The notes beneath the pieces are model-generated. The model ran no database searches, had not been told where the DNA came from, and worked only from the letters and a program-made list of their open reading frames with translations. This document shows positions 16,335-24,978 of a DNA stretch of 64,000 nucleotides, piece by piece (the stretch's first letter is position 1; every line of letters starts with the position of its first letter). The stretch is from Leucobacter zeae (GTDB lineage Bacteria; Actinomycetota; Actinomycetes; Actinomycetales; Microbacteriaceae), in contig NZ_QYAB01000001.1 of NCBI RefSeq assembly GCF_016758175.1, forward strand, positions 1,261,162 through 1,325,161, written 5' to 3'. The position numbers and the translations under genes were made by a program.

Positions 16335-17752
16335 GCCGGCACGCCCCAGATGGCGCCCGCGACGAGCCCGAGGGCCGCTACGACGAGCCACGCGGCGATG
16401 AGCTTCCAGATGAACTTCACCCACAGCTCGTACGGGATCCGCGCCACCGCGAGGTAGCCCATGAGCGCGCCCGACGTCGGGATGATCGAGTTGGTGATCG
16501 CGTCGCCGTACTGGAAGGCGAGCACGGCCACCTGGCGATCGATGCCGAGCAGGTCGGAGAGCGGCACCATGAGGGGCATCGTCGTGGCGGCCATGCCGCT
16601 GCCCGACGGGATGAAGAAGTTCAGGATCGCCTGGAACGCGAACATCCCGAGCACGGTGAGGGTCGGCGGCCAGTGCGAGATGCCCTCGGCGATGAAGTTG
16701 ACGATCGTGTCGAGCGTCTGGCCGTCCTGCATGACGACGAGGATCGCCCGGGCGAACCCGACGACGAGCGCGCCGAATACGACGGCGCGCATGCCCTCCA
16801 CGAGACTCGTGAAGGACCGGTTGATCCCGAGCCCGCCGACGATCCCGGACAGCATCGCGACGATGAAGAAGTTCGCGGCGAGCTGGTCGAGGAACCAGCC
16901 CCAGTTGAACACGCCGTACATGTTGATCGCGATGCCGAGGCCGAGCAGGATCAGTACGATGCTGCGACGCGCGGTGAGCGGCGGGATCTCCTCGCTCACG
17001 GCGTACTCGGTCGAACCGACGGCGCCGATGCGGCCGTAGAGGATCGAGGTCTCGGGATGGCGCTTGACGCGTGCCGCGTAGCGCATGACGTGGAAGATGG
17101 CGAACGCGAGGATCGGGATGTAGACGGCCGTGCGGAACCAGATGCCCGAGAACAGCGGCACTTCGGCGATGCCCTGGGCGACGCCCACGGTGAAGGGGTT
17201 CATCATGCCGCCGACGAATCCAGAGGCGGCGCCGATGGCCACCATCGCGGTGCCGACGATGGCGTCGTAGCCGAGCGAGAGCGCGATGCCGATCCCGATC
17301 GGCACGAAGATGATGCACTCCTCGGCCATGCCGGTCGTGAAGCCGAGCACCGAGAAGACGATCATCACGAGCGGGATGATGAAGCGCTCGCTCGTGCCGA
17401 TCCGCTGCACGAGGCGGTTGATGCCTGCGTCGATCGCTCCGGTCGCCCGGATCACGCCGAACGCGCCGCCCACGAGGAAGATGTAGAAGACGATCTGCGC
17501 CGCGGCCTGCATGCCGCGGGGGATCGCGGTGAAGATGTCGAACGGTGCCATCGGGGACTTCGCGATCGTGTCGAACGTGCCCGGCACGACCATCAGTCGT
17601 CCATCGACGTCGACGCGCTCGAACTCGCCCGAGGGGATGACGTAGGAGAGCACGCCCACGAGGATCACGATCGACAGGATGATCGCGTAGGTGTGCGGGA
17701 TCGAGAGACGGTCGCGCAGGCGGCGCTTCGGGGGTTCGGTGATCGTGGTCAT
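16331..17752 (-). CDS. YfcC/DcuC-family transporter
   Basis: This 473-residue integral membrane protein with about 12-13 helices belongs to the YfcC (C4-dicarboxylate-like, DcuC/ion-transporter superfamily) group. Recognisable stretches are the PHTYAIILSIVILVGVLSYVIPSG opening (shown here in part as SYVIPSGEF) and the re-entrant motifs FTTGMAEECIIFVPIG and FFIPSGSGMAATTMPLM. Family members import peptides, dicarboxylates or arginine-like amino acids. It overlaps the upstream epimerase gene by ATGA and the downstream amidohydrolase by GTGA, so the three are one tightly coupled unit. Confidence 0.85.
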   Translation of the reverse strand: MTTITEPPKRRLRDRLSIPHTYAIILSIVILVGVLSYVIPSGEFERVDVDGRLMVVPGTFDTIAKSPMAPFDIFTAIPRGMQAAAQIVFYIFLVGGAFGVIRATGAIDAGINRLVQRIGTSERFIIPLVMIVFSVLGFTTGMAEECIIFVPIGIGIALSLGYDAIVGTAMVAIGAASGFVGGMMNPFTVGVAQGIAEVPLFSGIWFRTAVYIPILAFAIFHVMRYAARVKRHPETSILYGRIGAVGSTEYAVSEEIPPLTARRSIVLILLGLGIAINMYGVFNWGWFLDQLAANFFIVAMLSGIVGGLGINRSFTSLVEGMRAVVFGALVVGFARAILVVMQDGQTLDTIVNFIAEGISHWPPTLTVLGMFAFQAILNFFIPSGSGMAATTMPLMVPLSDLLGIDRQVAVLAFQYGDAITNSIIPTSGALMGYLAVARIPYELWVKFIWKLIAAWLVVAALGLVAGAIWGVPA

Positions 17753-18864
17753 GCGACGATCAGCTCCTTCGCTGAGACGGTGAGGCGGTCGAGTGCCGCG
17801 GGATCGAGGGTGACGCCGAGACCGGGGCGGTCGGTGATGTCGACGTAGGGGAGGGAGAAGTGCAGGTCGCCGGGCTCGTCCGAGAACGCGACGGGCCCGG
17901 AGAGCTCTGTCGAGACGATGTTCGGGTGCGCGAGTGCGAGGTGGTAGCCCGCTGCCGAGGAGACGCTCGTCTCGAGCATCGACCCGATCTGCACGGCGAG
18001 GCCGCCGAGCGCGGCCTGCGTGGCGAGGCGCTGGCACGGGAGGATCCCGCCCGACTTCATGAGCTTGAGGTTGACCATGTCGACCGACTCGTCGCGGATG
18101 AGGCGCGCGAGGTCGCCCGAGGTGATGACGGCCTCGTCGGCCATGATCACCGCGCCCGTGTGCGGACGCAGCCTGCGGAAGCCGTCGAGGTCGTCCGCGG
18201 CGATCGGCTGCTCGATCCAGTCGATGTCGTACGGCTCGATCGCGGCGATCATCCGGCGCGCCGTCGGAACGTCGCGCCAGCCCTGATTCGCATCGACGCG
18301 GATGCGGATCTCCTGCCCGACGGCCTCGCGCACGGCGGCGACGCGCGCGACGTCCTGCGCCGTGTCGGTGCCGAGCTTCATCTTCAGGTGCGTGAAGCCA
18401 TCGGCGATCGCGGCGCTCGCCTGCAGGGCGACCTCGGCCGGCGGCAGAATGCTGAGCACCTTCGCGATCATCGGACGCTCGGGCTTGCGCCCGCCGAGGA
18501 GGGCGTGGATCGGGAGGCCCGCGTGCTTGCCGAGCAGGTCCCAGCAGGCGATGTCGATCGCGGCTTTCGCGGCGCCGTTCGCCACGAGGGCGGTGTTCAT
18601 GCGCTCGTGGACCCGGTTCACATTGCGCGGGTCGATGTCGCGGAGCGCGGGCAGGAGGTGCTGCACGAGGGCGGCGACGACGGACTCGACGGTCTCACCG
18701 GTGACGTGCTCATCGGGAACCGCTTCACCGATCCCCGTCAGCCCGGTGTCGGTGCGGAGCGTCACGATGACGCTCGGCATGACGTCGTAGCGGGCGTAGG
18801 AGACGATGAACGGTACGTGCAGCGGTGCCTCGATCACACGGATGTCGGCGCTGACAATTCTCAT
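17749..18864 (-). CDS. enolase-superfamily dipeptide epimerase-like enzyme
   Basis: This 371-residue member of the mandelate racemase/muconate lactonizing group has the catalytic HLKMKLG (KxK) motif near residue 160, metal ligands in RVDANQGW (Asp), WIEQP (Glu) and MADEAV (Asp), and the second catalytic Lys in NLKLMKSGG. That set matches L-Ala-D/L-Glu or other dipeptide epimerases; muconate cycloisomerase is the alternative. ATG 18864 (MRIVSADIRV) is the usual family start; a GTG 15 nt upstream gives five extra residues. The promoter at 18918-18947 precedes it. Followed without gap by a transporter and an amidohydrolase, it most likely serves salvage of murein-derived or other mixed-chirality peptides. 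Confidence 0.82.
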   Translation of the reverse strand: MRIVSADIRVIEAPLHVPFIVSYARYDVMPSVIVTLRTDTGLTGIGEAVPDEHVTGETVESVVAALVQHLLPALRDIDPRNVNRVHERMNTALVANGAAKAAIDIACWDLLGKHAGLPIHALLGGRKPERPMIAKVLSILPPAEVALQASAAIADGFTHLKMKLGTDTAQDVARVAAVREAVGQEIRIRVDANQGWRDVPTARRMIAAIEPYDIDWIEQPIAADDLDGFRRLRPHTGAVIMADEAVITSGDLARLIRDESVDMVNLKLMKSGGILPCQRLATQAALGGLAVQIGSMLETSVSSAAGYHLALAHPNIVSTELSGPVAFSDEPGDLHFSLPYVDITDRPGLGVTLDPAALDRLTVSAKELIVA

Positions 18865-18917
18865 ATCGGGAAAACCCACCTCGTCGTTGATTGTGTCGTT
18901 TGAGTGTCGGTAATAGG

Positions 18918-18947
18918 AGCGTAGGGGCCGCGGGCATGCGCTGTCAA
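18918..18947 (-). promoter_or_regulatory. sigma70-type promoter of the epimerase operon
   Basis: A perfect TTGACA (minus strand, 18942-18947) lies 18 bp from TACGCT (18918-18923). The predicted transcript has a leader of about 45-50 nt before ATG 18864. Confidence 0.65.
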
Positions 18948-19032
18948 CGTCGCGCGCATCACGCCATCGCTGCCGCGCTCCAGACGTCGGCTGGAGCGTC
19001 GGTCGCGTTCGAGGCGGGCCGAGGGGCGGCGG

Positions 19033-20454
19033 TCACGCTCCGGAGCCGCGCGGGTGGAACGACGTGCGCGCGAGGGCGGGATCGCCCGCTGCCGCGCGGC
19101 GGCGCCGCGCCGGGCCCTCCAGGGATTCGGCGAGCGCGTAGACGGTGCGGGGGCGACCCGCGTCGAGCGGCTGCTCCTGCCCCGCGACGCGCAGCGCGCC
19201 GGCGTCGAGGAGCTTGCGCACGGCTCGCTCGGCCGTGCGGGGGGAGGTCTGGCTCGCGGCCGCCCACTCCGCTGCGGTGAACGGCGCGAAGTCGCGCGCC
19301 GAGAGGAAGGACATGAGCCTCGTCACGGATCGCGCCTGCATCCCCGCGCGCGAGGCGAGCTCGATCAACCAGGGCTCCGTGTGCCTCGCGTCCTCCGAGA
19401 TCTCGGCCGCTCCGAGCAGTCCGTGCACCCGGGCGTCCTCGTCGACCACGTACGCGGCGGTGCCTGCCTCGGCCGTGGCGCGGCGCAGCGCCTGCAGCGC
19501 CCGGTCCTCGGCCTCGTAGAGGTGTCGGCCGATGCCGATGCCGAGAGCCACCGCCGGCTCGGCGATCGCGGCGCCGGGCTCGGGACGCGCGCCCGCGCGG
19601 CGCATCGTCGTGGTGAGGGCGGGGAGGCGGGCGTCGAGTTCGCCGCGCGTCGTGTAGAACATATCGAGCCCACCGCGCTGCCAGGCGGCGAGGCGGTGCT
19701 GCACGGGCGTCGCGAAGCGCTCGAACTCCGCGGCGAGCCGGCGTCGCAGCCCCGCGGCGGGCGAAGCGTGGTCGTCGGGAGCCGCTGTCGTGAGGTACAC
19801 CACGGCGAGCAGCGCCCCCTCCAGCCGCTGCACCGAGACGCGCTGCTGGGCGGTGCGGATGAGGTCGAGGTCGTGCTGCAGCGAGTCGATCATGAACATC
19901 ACCGGCAGCCGTTCCGCGCGCAGCCGGTCGTACACCGCGTGCACGCTCGTGATCGCGAGGCGCGCGCCGGCGTGCGCGGCGCGCTGCTCGTGGAACCGCA
20001 CGATCTCCGAGACGTCCACGGGACGCGAGTACCGCGATTCGTACACCCAGCGGTAGTCGGTGACCTGCGCCGGGTCCAGGCTGATCCCCGTGTCCCTGGC
20101 GACGGCGGACGCGACATCGGGGTTGGGCATATCGATGGAGATCTCGGGGATCGTGAGCGAGCCGTCGGCGCCCGCGGTCGCCGCGAGGAGGGAGGCCACC
20201 AGCGTGTAGTCCGAGAACCTCCCGACGAGCACCGGGACGTCGCTGTCGAGCTCCCGAGCGCGGTGGTAGTGCGAGATCGTCCCCGAGAAGCACACGGCGT
20301 CGTTCTCGGCCAGGGCGAGGCGGTACTGCTCGGCGGTATCGTGCGGATCCGCGTAGGGATAGCAGCGCAGCGCGACGCCGGGCAACTGCGCCTCCGCGCC
20401 CACGAGGCGGGCGACGGAGTGCGCCGAGCCGATGAATCCTACGCGCACGCTCAC
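19033..20454 (-). CDS. large winged-helix regulator of unknown family
   Basis: I do not recognise the family. The 473-residue protein has an N-terminal half with a Rossmann-like or PrpR-type sensor appearance (RVGFIGSAHSVARLV at the start, DAVCFSGTISHYHRA near residue 55). A long alpha/beta middle follows, and a C-terminal winged helix lies around residues 395-440 (FTAAEWAAASQTSPRTAERA then VRKLLDAGALRV). GTG 20454 lies only 4 nt behind the stop of the upstream tetR gene, so the two are co-transcribed. The next genes downstream are the epimerase/transporter/amidohydrolase operon with its own strong promoter, which this protein may control. Function is inferred only from the DNA-binding tail and location. 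Confidence 0.6.
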   Translation of the reverse strand: MSVRVGFIGSAHSVARLVGAEAQLPGVALRCYPYADPHDTAEQYRLALAENDAVCFSGTISHYHRARELDSDVPVLVGRFSDYTLVASLLAATAGADGSLTIPEISIDMPNPDVASAVARDTGISLDPAQVTDYRWVYESRYSRPVDVSEIVRFHEQRAAHAGARLAITSVHAVYDRLRAERLPVMFMIDSLQHDLDLIRTAQQRVSVQRLEGALLAVVYLTTAAPDDHASPAAGLRRRLAAEFERFATPVQHRLAAWQRGGLDMFYTTRGELDARLPALTTTMRRAGARPEPGAAIAEPAVALGIGIGRHLYEAEDRALQALRRATAEAGTAAYVVDEDARVHGLLGAAEISEDARHTEPWLIELASRAGMQARSVTRLMSFLSARDFAPFTAAEWAAASQTSPRTAERAVRKLLDAGALRVAGQEQPLDAGRPRTVYALAESLEGPARRRRAAAGDPALARTSFHPRGSGA

Positions 20455-20458
20455 ACGC

Positions 20459-21049
20459 TCAGCTTGGCACAGGCGGTCGCGGCCCGTTGCGCTCCGCGCC
20501 GAGGCCCAGGGCCGCGAGCGTGCGCCGCACGGTCGTCTGGGCCTCGGCTGCGGTCAGCTGCCCGGTGAGCCATCTTCCGGAGAGCCCTTCGACGAGCGCG
20601 GTGAGGGCGAGCGCGGTCCCCGCCGCGTCCGTCCCGGGAGCCGTCCGGGCGACCAGCTCGCGGACGGCCTCCTGCCACGCCGAGGTCGAGCGCGACACCG
20701 CCGCGCTCCGATCCCGGTCGAACACCGCGGCCGCGCGGAGCTCGTTCCAGGCCGTGGAGCCGGCGCGGATGGCCGGGTCGTCGCCGAACTCGGAGCAGAG
20801 CAGCGCCGCGAGTCGGGCCGAGGCGGTGCGGGACTCCGGCGCGGCGTCCGCTCGGCGCATGGCGCTCGCGGTGACCTCTTCCAGCGCGGCCTCGAGCAGT
20901 CCGTCGCGGTCTCCGAAGTGGTAGGCGAGCAGCCCGATCGAGACCCCGGCCTCGCGCGCGACGTCGCTCATGCGGAACCTCGCGAGGCCCGAGCGGGCGA
21001 TGACGGCGGCGCAGGCGGCGAGGATCCGTGCGCGGGTGTCCTCGGCCAT
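20459..21049 (-). CDS. TetR-family transcriptional regulator
   Basis: The 196-residue regulator has a clear N-terminal helix-turn-helix (RARILAACAAVIARSGLARF, then REAGVSIGLLAYHFGDRDGL at about residues 30-50), the BetI-like pattern. ATG 21049 has GGAGGG at proper spacing. It is divergent from the amidase gene, and a 16-bp palindrome lies in the intergenic space. The following large regulator gene starts 4 nt after its stop. Probably it represses the amidase gene and itself. Confidence 0.85.
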   Translation of the reverse strand: MAEDTRARILAACAAVIARSGLARFRMSDVAREAGVSIGLLAYHFGDRDGLLEAALEEVTASAMRRADAAPESRTASARLAALLCSEFGDDPAIRAGSTAWNELRAAAVFDRDRSAAVSRSTSAWQEAVRELVARTAPGTDAAGTALALTALVEGLSGRWLTGQLTAAEAQTTVRRTLAALGLGAERNGPRPPVPS

Positions 21050-21095
21050 CGCACCCTCCGTCCCTCGTCCGCCGGCCGTGCGGCGCCGGATGCGC

Positions 21096-21132
21096 TTGAC
21101 ATGCGGCCCGACACGGCTGAAACTGTTTTCAG
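21096..21132 (+). promoter_or_regulatory. amidase promoter with TetR-type palindrome
   Basis: TTGACA at 21096-21101 is a good -35. The near-perfect palindrome CTGAAACTGTTTTCAG (21117-21132, one mismatch) covers the expected -10 region and is a likely operator for the divergent TetR. Confidence 0.55.
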
Positions 21133-21199
21133 GATACGGCGAGAGCGCCGCATCGATCAAGTGCCGGAACCGGCAACACCCGCGAGAAACGAGACACCC

Positions 21200-22897
21200 A
21201 TGGGCGACTCCGCCGAATCGTTCGAACTCATCGAGGCCAGCATCGAGGACGTGCTCGAAGCACTGCGCAGCGGCGCGATCACGAGCACCTGGCTCACGGG
21301 GCGCTACCTCGCGCGCATCGAAGCGTACGACACCGGGGTCGACGGGCTGCACGCGGTCGTCGTCGCGAACCCCGATGCGCTGGCCGACGCGGCCGAATCC
21401 GACCGCCGCTGGGCCGCGGGGGAGGCGCGTCCGCTCGAGGGCGTGCCCTTCACCGTCAAGGACTCCTACATGGTCGAGGGACTCACAGTCGCATCCGGGT
21501 CGCCCGCGTTCGAGCACCTCGTCGCCCAGTGGGACGCGTTCTCCGTCGCGAAGCTGCGCGAGGCCGGAGCCGTGCTGATCGGCAAGACGAACATGCCGCC
21601 GATGGCCGACGGCGGCATGCAGCGCGGCGTGTACGGGCGCGCCGAGAGCCCCTACAACCGCGAATACCTGGCCGCCGCATACGCATCGGGATCCTCGAAC
21701 GGCTCGGGCGTCTCCACCGCCGCCAACCTCGCCGTGTTCGGCATGGGGGAGGAGACGGTCTCCTCCGGCCGCAGCCCGGCCTCGAACAACGGCCTCTGCG
21801 CGTACACCCCCTCATGGGGCGTGCTCTCGATCCGGGGCAATTGGCCGCTGTTCCCCGCCCGCGACGTCGTCGTGCCGCACACGCGCTCGATGCCCGACAT
21901 GCTCCGCCTGCTCGACGTGCTCGTGCAGGACGACGAGATCACCCGGGGCGACTTCTGGCGCAACCAGAGCGTCGTGCCGCTCCCGAAGCCGAGCGAGCAT
22001 CGGCCGGCCTCCTATCTCGACGTGGTGGACGCCGACGCGCTGCGCGGCAAGCGATTCGCGGTGCCGAAGATGTACCTGGGGCAGGATCCCGCGTTCCCGA
22101 TCGCCGTGCGGCCCGCGATCCTGGCGCTCTTCGAGCGCGCACGGACGCGGCTCGAGTCGCTCGGCGCCGAGGTCGTCGTCACCGACTTCCCGCTCATCGA
22201 GCAGTACGAGGGCGACCGCCCGGGCCAGGAGAACGTCGGCGCCCTCGGCGTGCTGCCCGAGGGGTGGATGGACACGGAGTTCACGGACTTCCTCGCCTTC
22301 GGCTGGGACGACTTCCTCAAGGCGAACGGCGACCCCGCGATCCCCGAGCTCGCCGCGGTGGATCCCGACACGATCTTCCCGCAGCCTCCTGGCACGCTGC
22401 CCGACCGCTACGAGGAGGTCGAGGACTACCCGAACCGCTATCGCGCGACGGTGGCGTACGCGCGGGCCGGCATCCCCGATCCTCGCGAGCGCCCCGACTT
22501 CGCCGACGGCCTGCGCGCGCTCGTGCGCCTGCGCGAGGAGCTGTTCGAGCGCTGGCTCGACGACAACGGCTTCGACGGCGTCGTGTTCCCCGCCAACGGA
22601 GACGTCGGGCGGGAGGACGCCGAGCGCGACATCGCCGCGGCGGACCACGCCTGGTCGAACGGCGTCTTCTTCTCGAACGGCAACTACGCACTGCGCCACC
22701 TCGGGATCCCGAGCATCACCGTCGCGATGGGCGTCATGGAGGACATCGGGATGCCGGTCGGCCTGACCTTCGCGGGGCGGGCCTACACCGATCCCGCCCT
22801 GCTCGGATACGCGGCGGCGTTCGAGGCGGGGGGATCCGGCACGCTGCGCGTACCCCCGGCCTCGACGCCGGCGCTTCCCGAGGATCGCATCGTCTGA
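21200..22897 (+). CDS. amidase-signature-family hydrolase
   Basis: The 565-residue enzyme belongs to the amidase signature group, which uses a Ser-cis-Ser-Lys triad. The Lys is in PFTVKDSY near residue 90, the Gly/Ser-rich loop is GSSNGSGVSTAANLA near residue 168, and the second serine block is ETVSSGRSPASNNG near 190. This is slightly unlike the usual GGSSGG...GTDTGGS, so it is a divergent subgroup. A pairing with the divergent TetR suggests an inducible catabolic amidase. Its substrate (amino-acid amide, peptide amide or xenobiotic amide) cannot be read. GatA is excluded by the lack of gatCB. The ribosome site before ATG 21200 is weak. Confidence 0.82.
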   Translation: MGDSAESFELIEASIEDVLEALRSGAITSTWLTGRYLARIEAYDTGVDGLHAVVVANPDALADAAESDRRWAAGEARPLEGVPFTVKDSYMVEGLTVASGSPAFEHLVAQWDAFSVAKLREAGAVLIGKTNMPPMADGGMQRGVYGRAESPYNREYLAAAYASGSSNGSGVSTAANLAVFGMGEETVSSGRSPASNNGLCAYTPSWGVLSIRGNWPLFPARDVVVPHTRSMPDMLRLLDVLVQDDEITRGDFWRNQSVVPLPKPSEHRPASYLDVVDADALRGKRFAVPKMYLGQDPAFPIAVRPAILALFERARTRLESLGAEVVVTDFPLIEQYEGDRPGQENVGALGVLPEGWMDTEFTDFLAFGWDDFLKANGDPAIPELAAVDPDTIFPQPPGTLPDRYEEVEDYPNRYRATVAYARAGIPDPRERPDFADGLRALVRLREELFERWLDDNGFDGVVFPANGDVGREDAERDIAAADHAWSNGVFFSNGNYALRHLGIPSITVAMGVMEDIGMPVGLTFAGRAYTDPALLGYAAAFEAGGSGTLRVPPASTPALPEDRIV

Positions 22898-22916
22898 CGG
22901 CTGCGGCTTCGTCCGC

Positions 22917-22962
22917 TTCGCGCGTCCGCCTGCGCCCGTTTCGCGCGTCCGCCTGCGCCCGT
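22917..22962. repeat. 23-bp tandem repeat, two units
   Basis: Two identical 23-bp units (22917-22939 and 22940-22962) are followed by a decaying third unit. They lie just after the amidase stop in a 295-bp convergent gap that holds no gene. Confidence 0.75.
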
Positions 22963-23040
22963 TTCGCGCCGTTCCGTGCCGTTCTGCGCACGTCCGTTAG
23001 CGCGCCGTCCTGAGCTGTTCCGCGCGTCCCGCGCCGTCCC

Positions 23041-23109
23041 GTGAGAATCCGGGTCACTTGGGAGGGGTATTTTCGCGAATCACCCCTCCCAAGTGACCCG
23101 GATTCTCAC
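23041..23109. repeat. 28-bp perfect inverted repeat with 13-nt loop
   Basis: Arms 23041-23068 and 23082-23109 are exact reverse complements, and the loop is AT-rich. It sits between the convergent amidase and Pro/Gln-rich membrane protein genes. It could be a bidirectional terminator or a small palindromic element. It is unrelated in sequence to repeat families A and B. Confidence 0.8.
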
Positions 23110-23192
23110 GGGCACGGGCACGGGAACGGGCGGGCGCGATGCGGGCGCGGCGACGACGCAGTGAGATCGGCCGCGCCGGCCGCGCGGGCGGC

Positions 23193-23837
23193 TCAGTAGC
23201 CGGCGCCCGAAATGAGCGCGATGCAGGTGCCGAACGCGATGACGGGGAGGGCTGCGACGCCGACCCACATGCCGATGCCGGTGCGCCGCGTGCTGCGGAT
23301 GCAGGTGAGCACGATCGCGAGCACGAGCGTCGCGAGGAACGGCAGCGGCATGAACGACCATCCGGTGCTCCAACCGACGCTGGAGATCAGCCACGACAGG
23401 AGCGCGGAGCACCCGAGCGACATCGCCAGGGAGATCACGATGCCGAGCCAGATCCGCCCGCCGACCTCCTGCTGCAGCCTCGCCTGGTAGGCCAGATGGC
23501 CGGTGTACGGGGGCGGTCCCGCCGGCGGAGCGTACTGGGGGTGTCCGTACTGCGGGGGAGGACCGTATCCCGGTGACTGCGAGTACTGCGGGTGCTGCCC
23601 GTACGCCAGTTGCTGCGGTTGCTGCGGGTGCGGTTGCTGAGCGGGTGGTCCGTACTGCGGCGGTAGGGGCGACCGCTGCGGCTGTTGAGACGGCTGCGGA
23701 GACGGCGGCCCGTTCGGAGGCTGCGGGTGCGGCTGCGGCTCGTGCGGAGACGGCTGCGCGGTGTCCCCGCCGCCGGTCTCGTCGCTCCCGCGGGGCGGGT
23801 CGTCCTGCGGCTCGGGATCAGGCGGTGCGCTGCTCAT
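23193..23837 (-). CDS. Pro/Gln-rich membrane protein of unknown function
   Basis: The 214-residue protein has a low-complexity, cytoplasmic-looking N-terminal half (residues 1-115) rich in Pro, Gln, Tyr and Gly. About three hydrophobic segments follow, from residue 128 (IWLGIVISLAMSLGCSALL, then PFLATLVLAIVLTC and GVAALPVIAFGTCIAL). ATG 23837 has GAGGAGG upstream and overlaps the end of the Lgt-like gene by 20 bp, so it is part of that operon. No function is recognised; such tails are common on small actinobacterial membrane proteins. Confidence 0.7.
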   Translation of the reverse strand: MSSAPPDPEPQDDPPRGSDETGGGDTAQPSPHEPQPHPQPPNGPPSPQPSQQPQRSPLPPQYGPPAQQPHPQQPQQLAYGQHPQYSQSPGYGPPPQYGHPQYAPPAGPPPYTGHLAYQARLQQEVGGRIWLGIVISLAMSLGCSALLSWLISSVGWSTGWSFMPLPFLATLVLAIVLTCIRSTRRTGIGMWVGVAALPVIAFGTCIALISGAGY

Positions 23838-24624
23838 GATGCCTCCTCGCTCCGGCCGGGGTCAGCCGTCCCCTCCTAGCCAACCACACGATGCGCGCGG
23901 CGAACAGCGGCAGGGTGGCGAGGAGGAACAGCTGCGGTCGGGTCAACCCGATCCAAGCGACCTCGTTGCCGCGCACGAACTCCACGAGGAGCCGGAACAG
24001 CGCATAGGCGCCGATGTAGAGCGTGAGCGTCTCGCCGGGTGCGAGGCCGAGGCGGCGCAGCCAGAACCAGAGCAGCGCGAACGCGACGATGTGGAACGCG
24101 ATCTCGTAGAGGAAGCTCGGGTGGAGCCCGACGCCCGCGGGCGATCCGACCCGCGCCGCCGCCTCGGGCCAGAGCACGACGCCCCAGCCGCCCGCGGTCG
24201 GGGTGCCCGGCTTCTCGGTGAGGAAGCAGCCGAGCCGCCCGATGGCGAGGGCGAGGGCGACCGCCGGTGCGAAGAGATCCCCGGTGCGCTCGCGGTAGCC
24301 CACGATGCGCTTGGTGAGGTGCACGCCGGCCCATGCGCCGACGAGTGCGCTGAGGATCGACGCGTTGCCGACGAGCAGCTGCTCGACGAGCCCGCGGTTC
24401 TGCGCGGGATCGAGGTGCTGGGCCCAGGTGCCGAGCCGCGCGAAGACGCCCGCCCCGACGAGCGCTCCGATCACGAGGTAGGGGATCCGCGGGTCGTTCG
24501 CGCCGCGCCGTCTCGCCTCGATCCAGAAGACGACGCCCCCGGCCGCGAGTCCGAGCGCGACGAAGACCCCGTGCGTGTCGAGCGCCGGGCCGAATCCGAG
24601 CAGATCGTCGAGCCTGGGGAACAC
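23818..24624 (-). CDS. divergent prolipoprotein diacylglyceryl transferase (Lgt)-like protein
   Basis: The 268-residue protein has about seven membrane helices and the Lgt fold pattern, including HPSFLYE, RLGCFLTEK in the place of the Lgt signature RxGNFxNxE, and FVRGNE near the C-terminus. True Lgt transfers diacylglycerol from phosphatidylglycerol to a lipobox Cys. Here the Lgt-essential His of the HGG motif is not present (the stretch reads GNASILSALVGAW) and the signature Asn is Cys, so a different substrate is likely. The GTG start lies 2 nt after the stop of the two-TM gene. Context with a tetraether-synthase-like radical SAM protein suggests lipid modification. Confidence 0.75.
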   Translation of the reverse strand: MFPRLDDLLGFGPALDTHGVFVALGLAAGGVVFWIEARRRGANDPRIPYLVIGALVGAGVFARLGTWAQHLDPAQNRGLVEQLLVGNASILSALVGAWAGVHLTKRIVGYRERTGDLFAPAVALALAIGRLGCFLTEKPGTPTAGGWGVVLWPEAAARVGSPAGVGLHPSFLYEIAFHIVAFALLWFWLRRLGLAPGETLTLYIGAYALFRLLVEFVRGNEVAWIGLTRPQLFLLATLPLFAARIVWLARRGRLTPAGARRHHEQRTA

Positions 24625-24626
24625 GG

Positions 24627-24974
24627 CTATCCCAGCAGCTGCTGCCAGAGCAGCCGCCACGCGAGGAACCAGAGCGGCACGGCCGCGACCGCGGTCACCG
24701 CGAGCAGTGCGAGGTAGGCGAGCACGACCCGGGTGTCGCCGAGCTTGCACTTCGAGCGCATGAGGCCGGCGCGGCGGGCGCGCGCGTATCCGACCACGGC
24801 CATCGCGGCGAACGCGAGCAGGGCGATCGGCCCGAGCACGCACGTGATCAGCGCGACGGTGGCGTTGACGCAGAGGCGCAGCGGATCGAAGCCGCCGGGA
24901 GGATCGCCCACGCGCTCGTCCCGTTGCCCGAGGGGCGGCGTCTGCGGCGTCAGATGCGAGAGCGGGTCGGTCAC
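24627..24974 (-). CDS. small two-TM protein between radical SAM and Lgt-like genes
   Basis: The 115-residue protein has two hydrophobic helices (about 37-62 and 85-108), joined by a short basic loop holding RSKCKLGDTR. Cysteines are at 35, 45 and 76. No family is recognised. GTG 24974 lies 4 nt after the radical SAM stop and the next gene begins 2 nt after its own stop, so translation of all three is probably coupled. It may anchor or partner one of its neighbours at the membrane. Confidence 0.7.
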   Translation of the reverse strand: MTDPLSHLTPQTPPLGQRDERVGDPPGGFDPLRLCVNATVALITCVLGPIALLAFAAMAVVGYARARRAGLMRSKCKLGDTRVVLAYLALLAVTAVAAVPLWFLAWRLLWQQLLG

Positions 24975-24978
24975 GGGG

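Noticed and set aside
15222..17318. A 698-codon frame joining transporter region to the M20 enzyme
   Set aside because: The N-terminal part is a shadow of the YfcC gene; GTG 16334 in the GTGA overlap is the natural start.
22898..23192. CRISPR-like repeat array after the amidase
   Set aside because: Only two tandem 23-bp units with no spacers, plus one palindrome; no cas genes are nearby.
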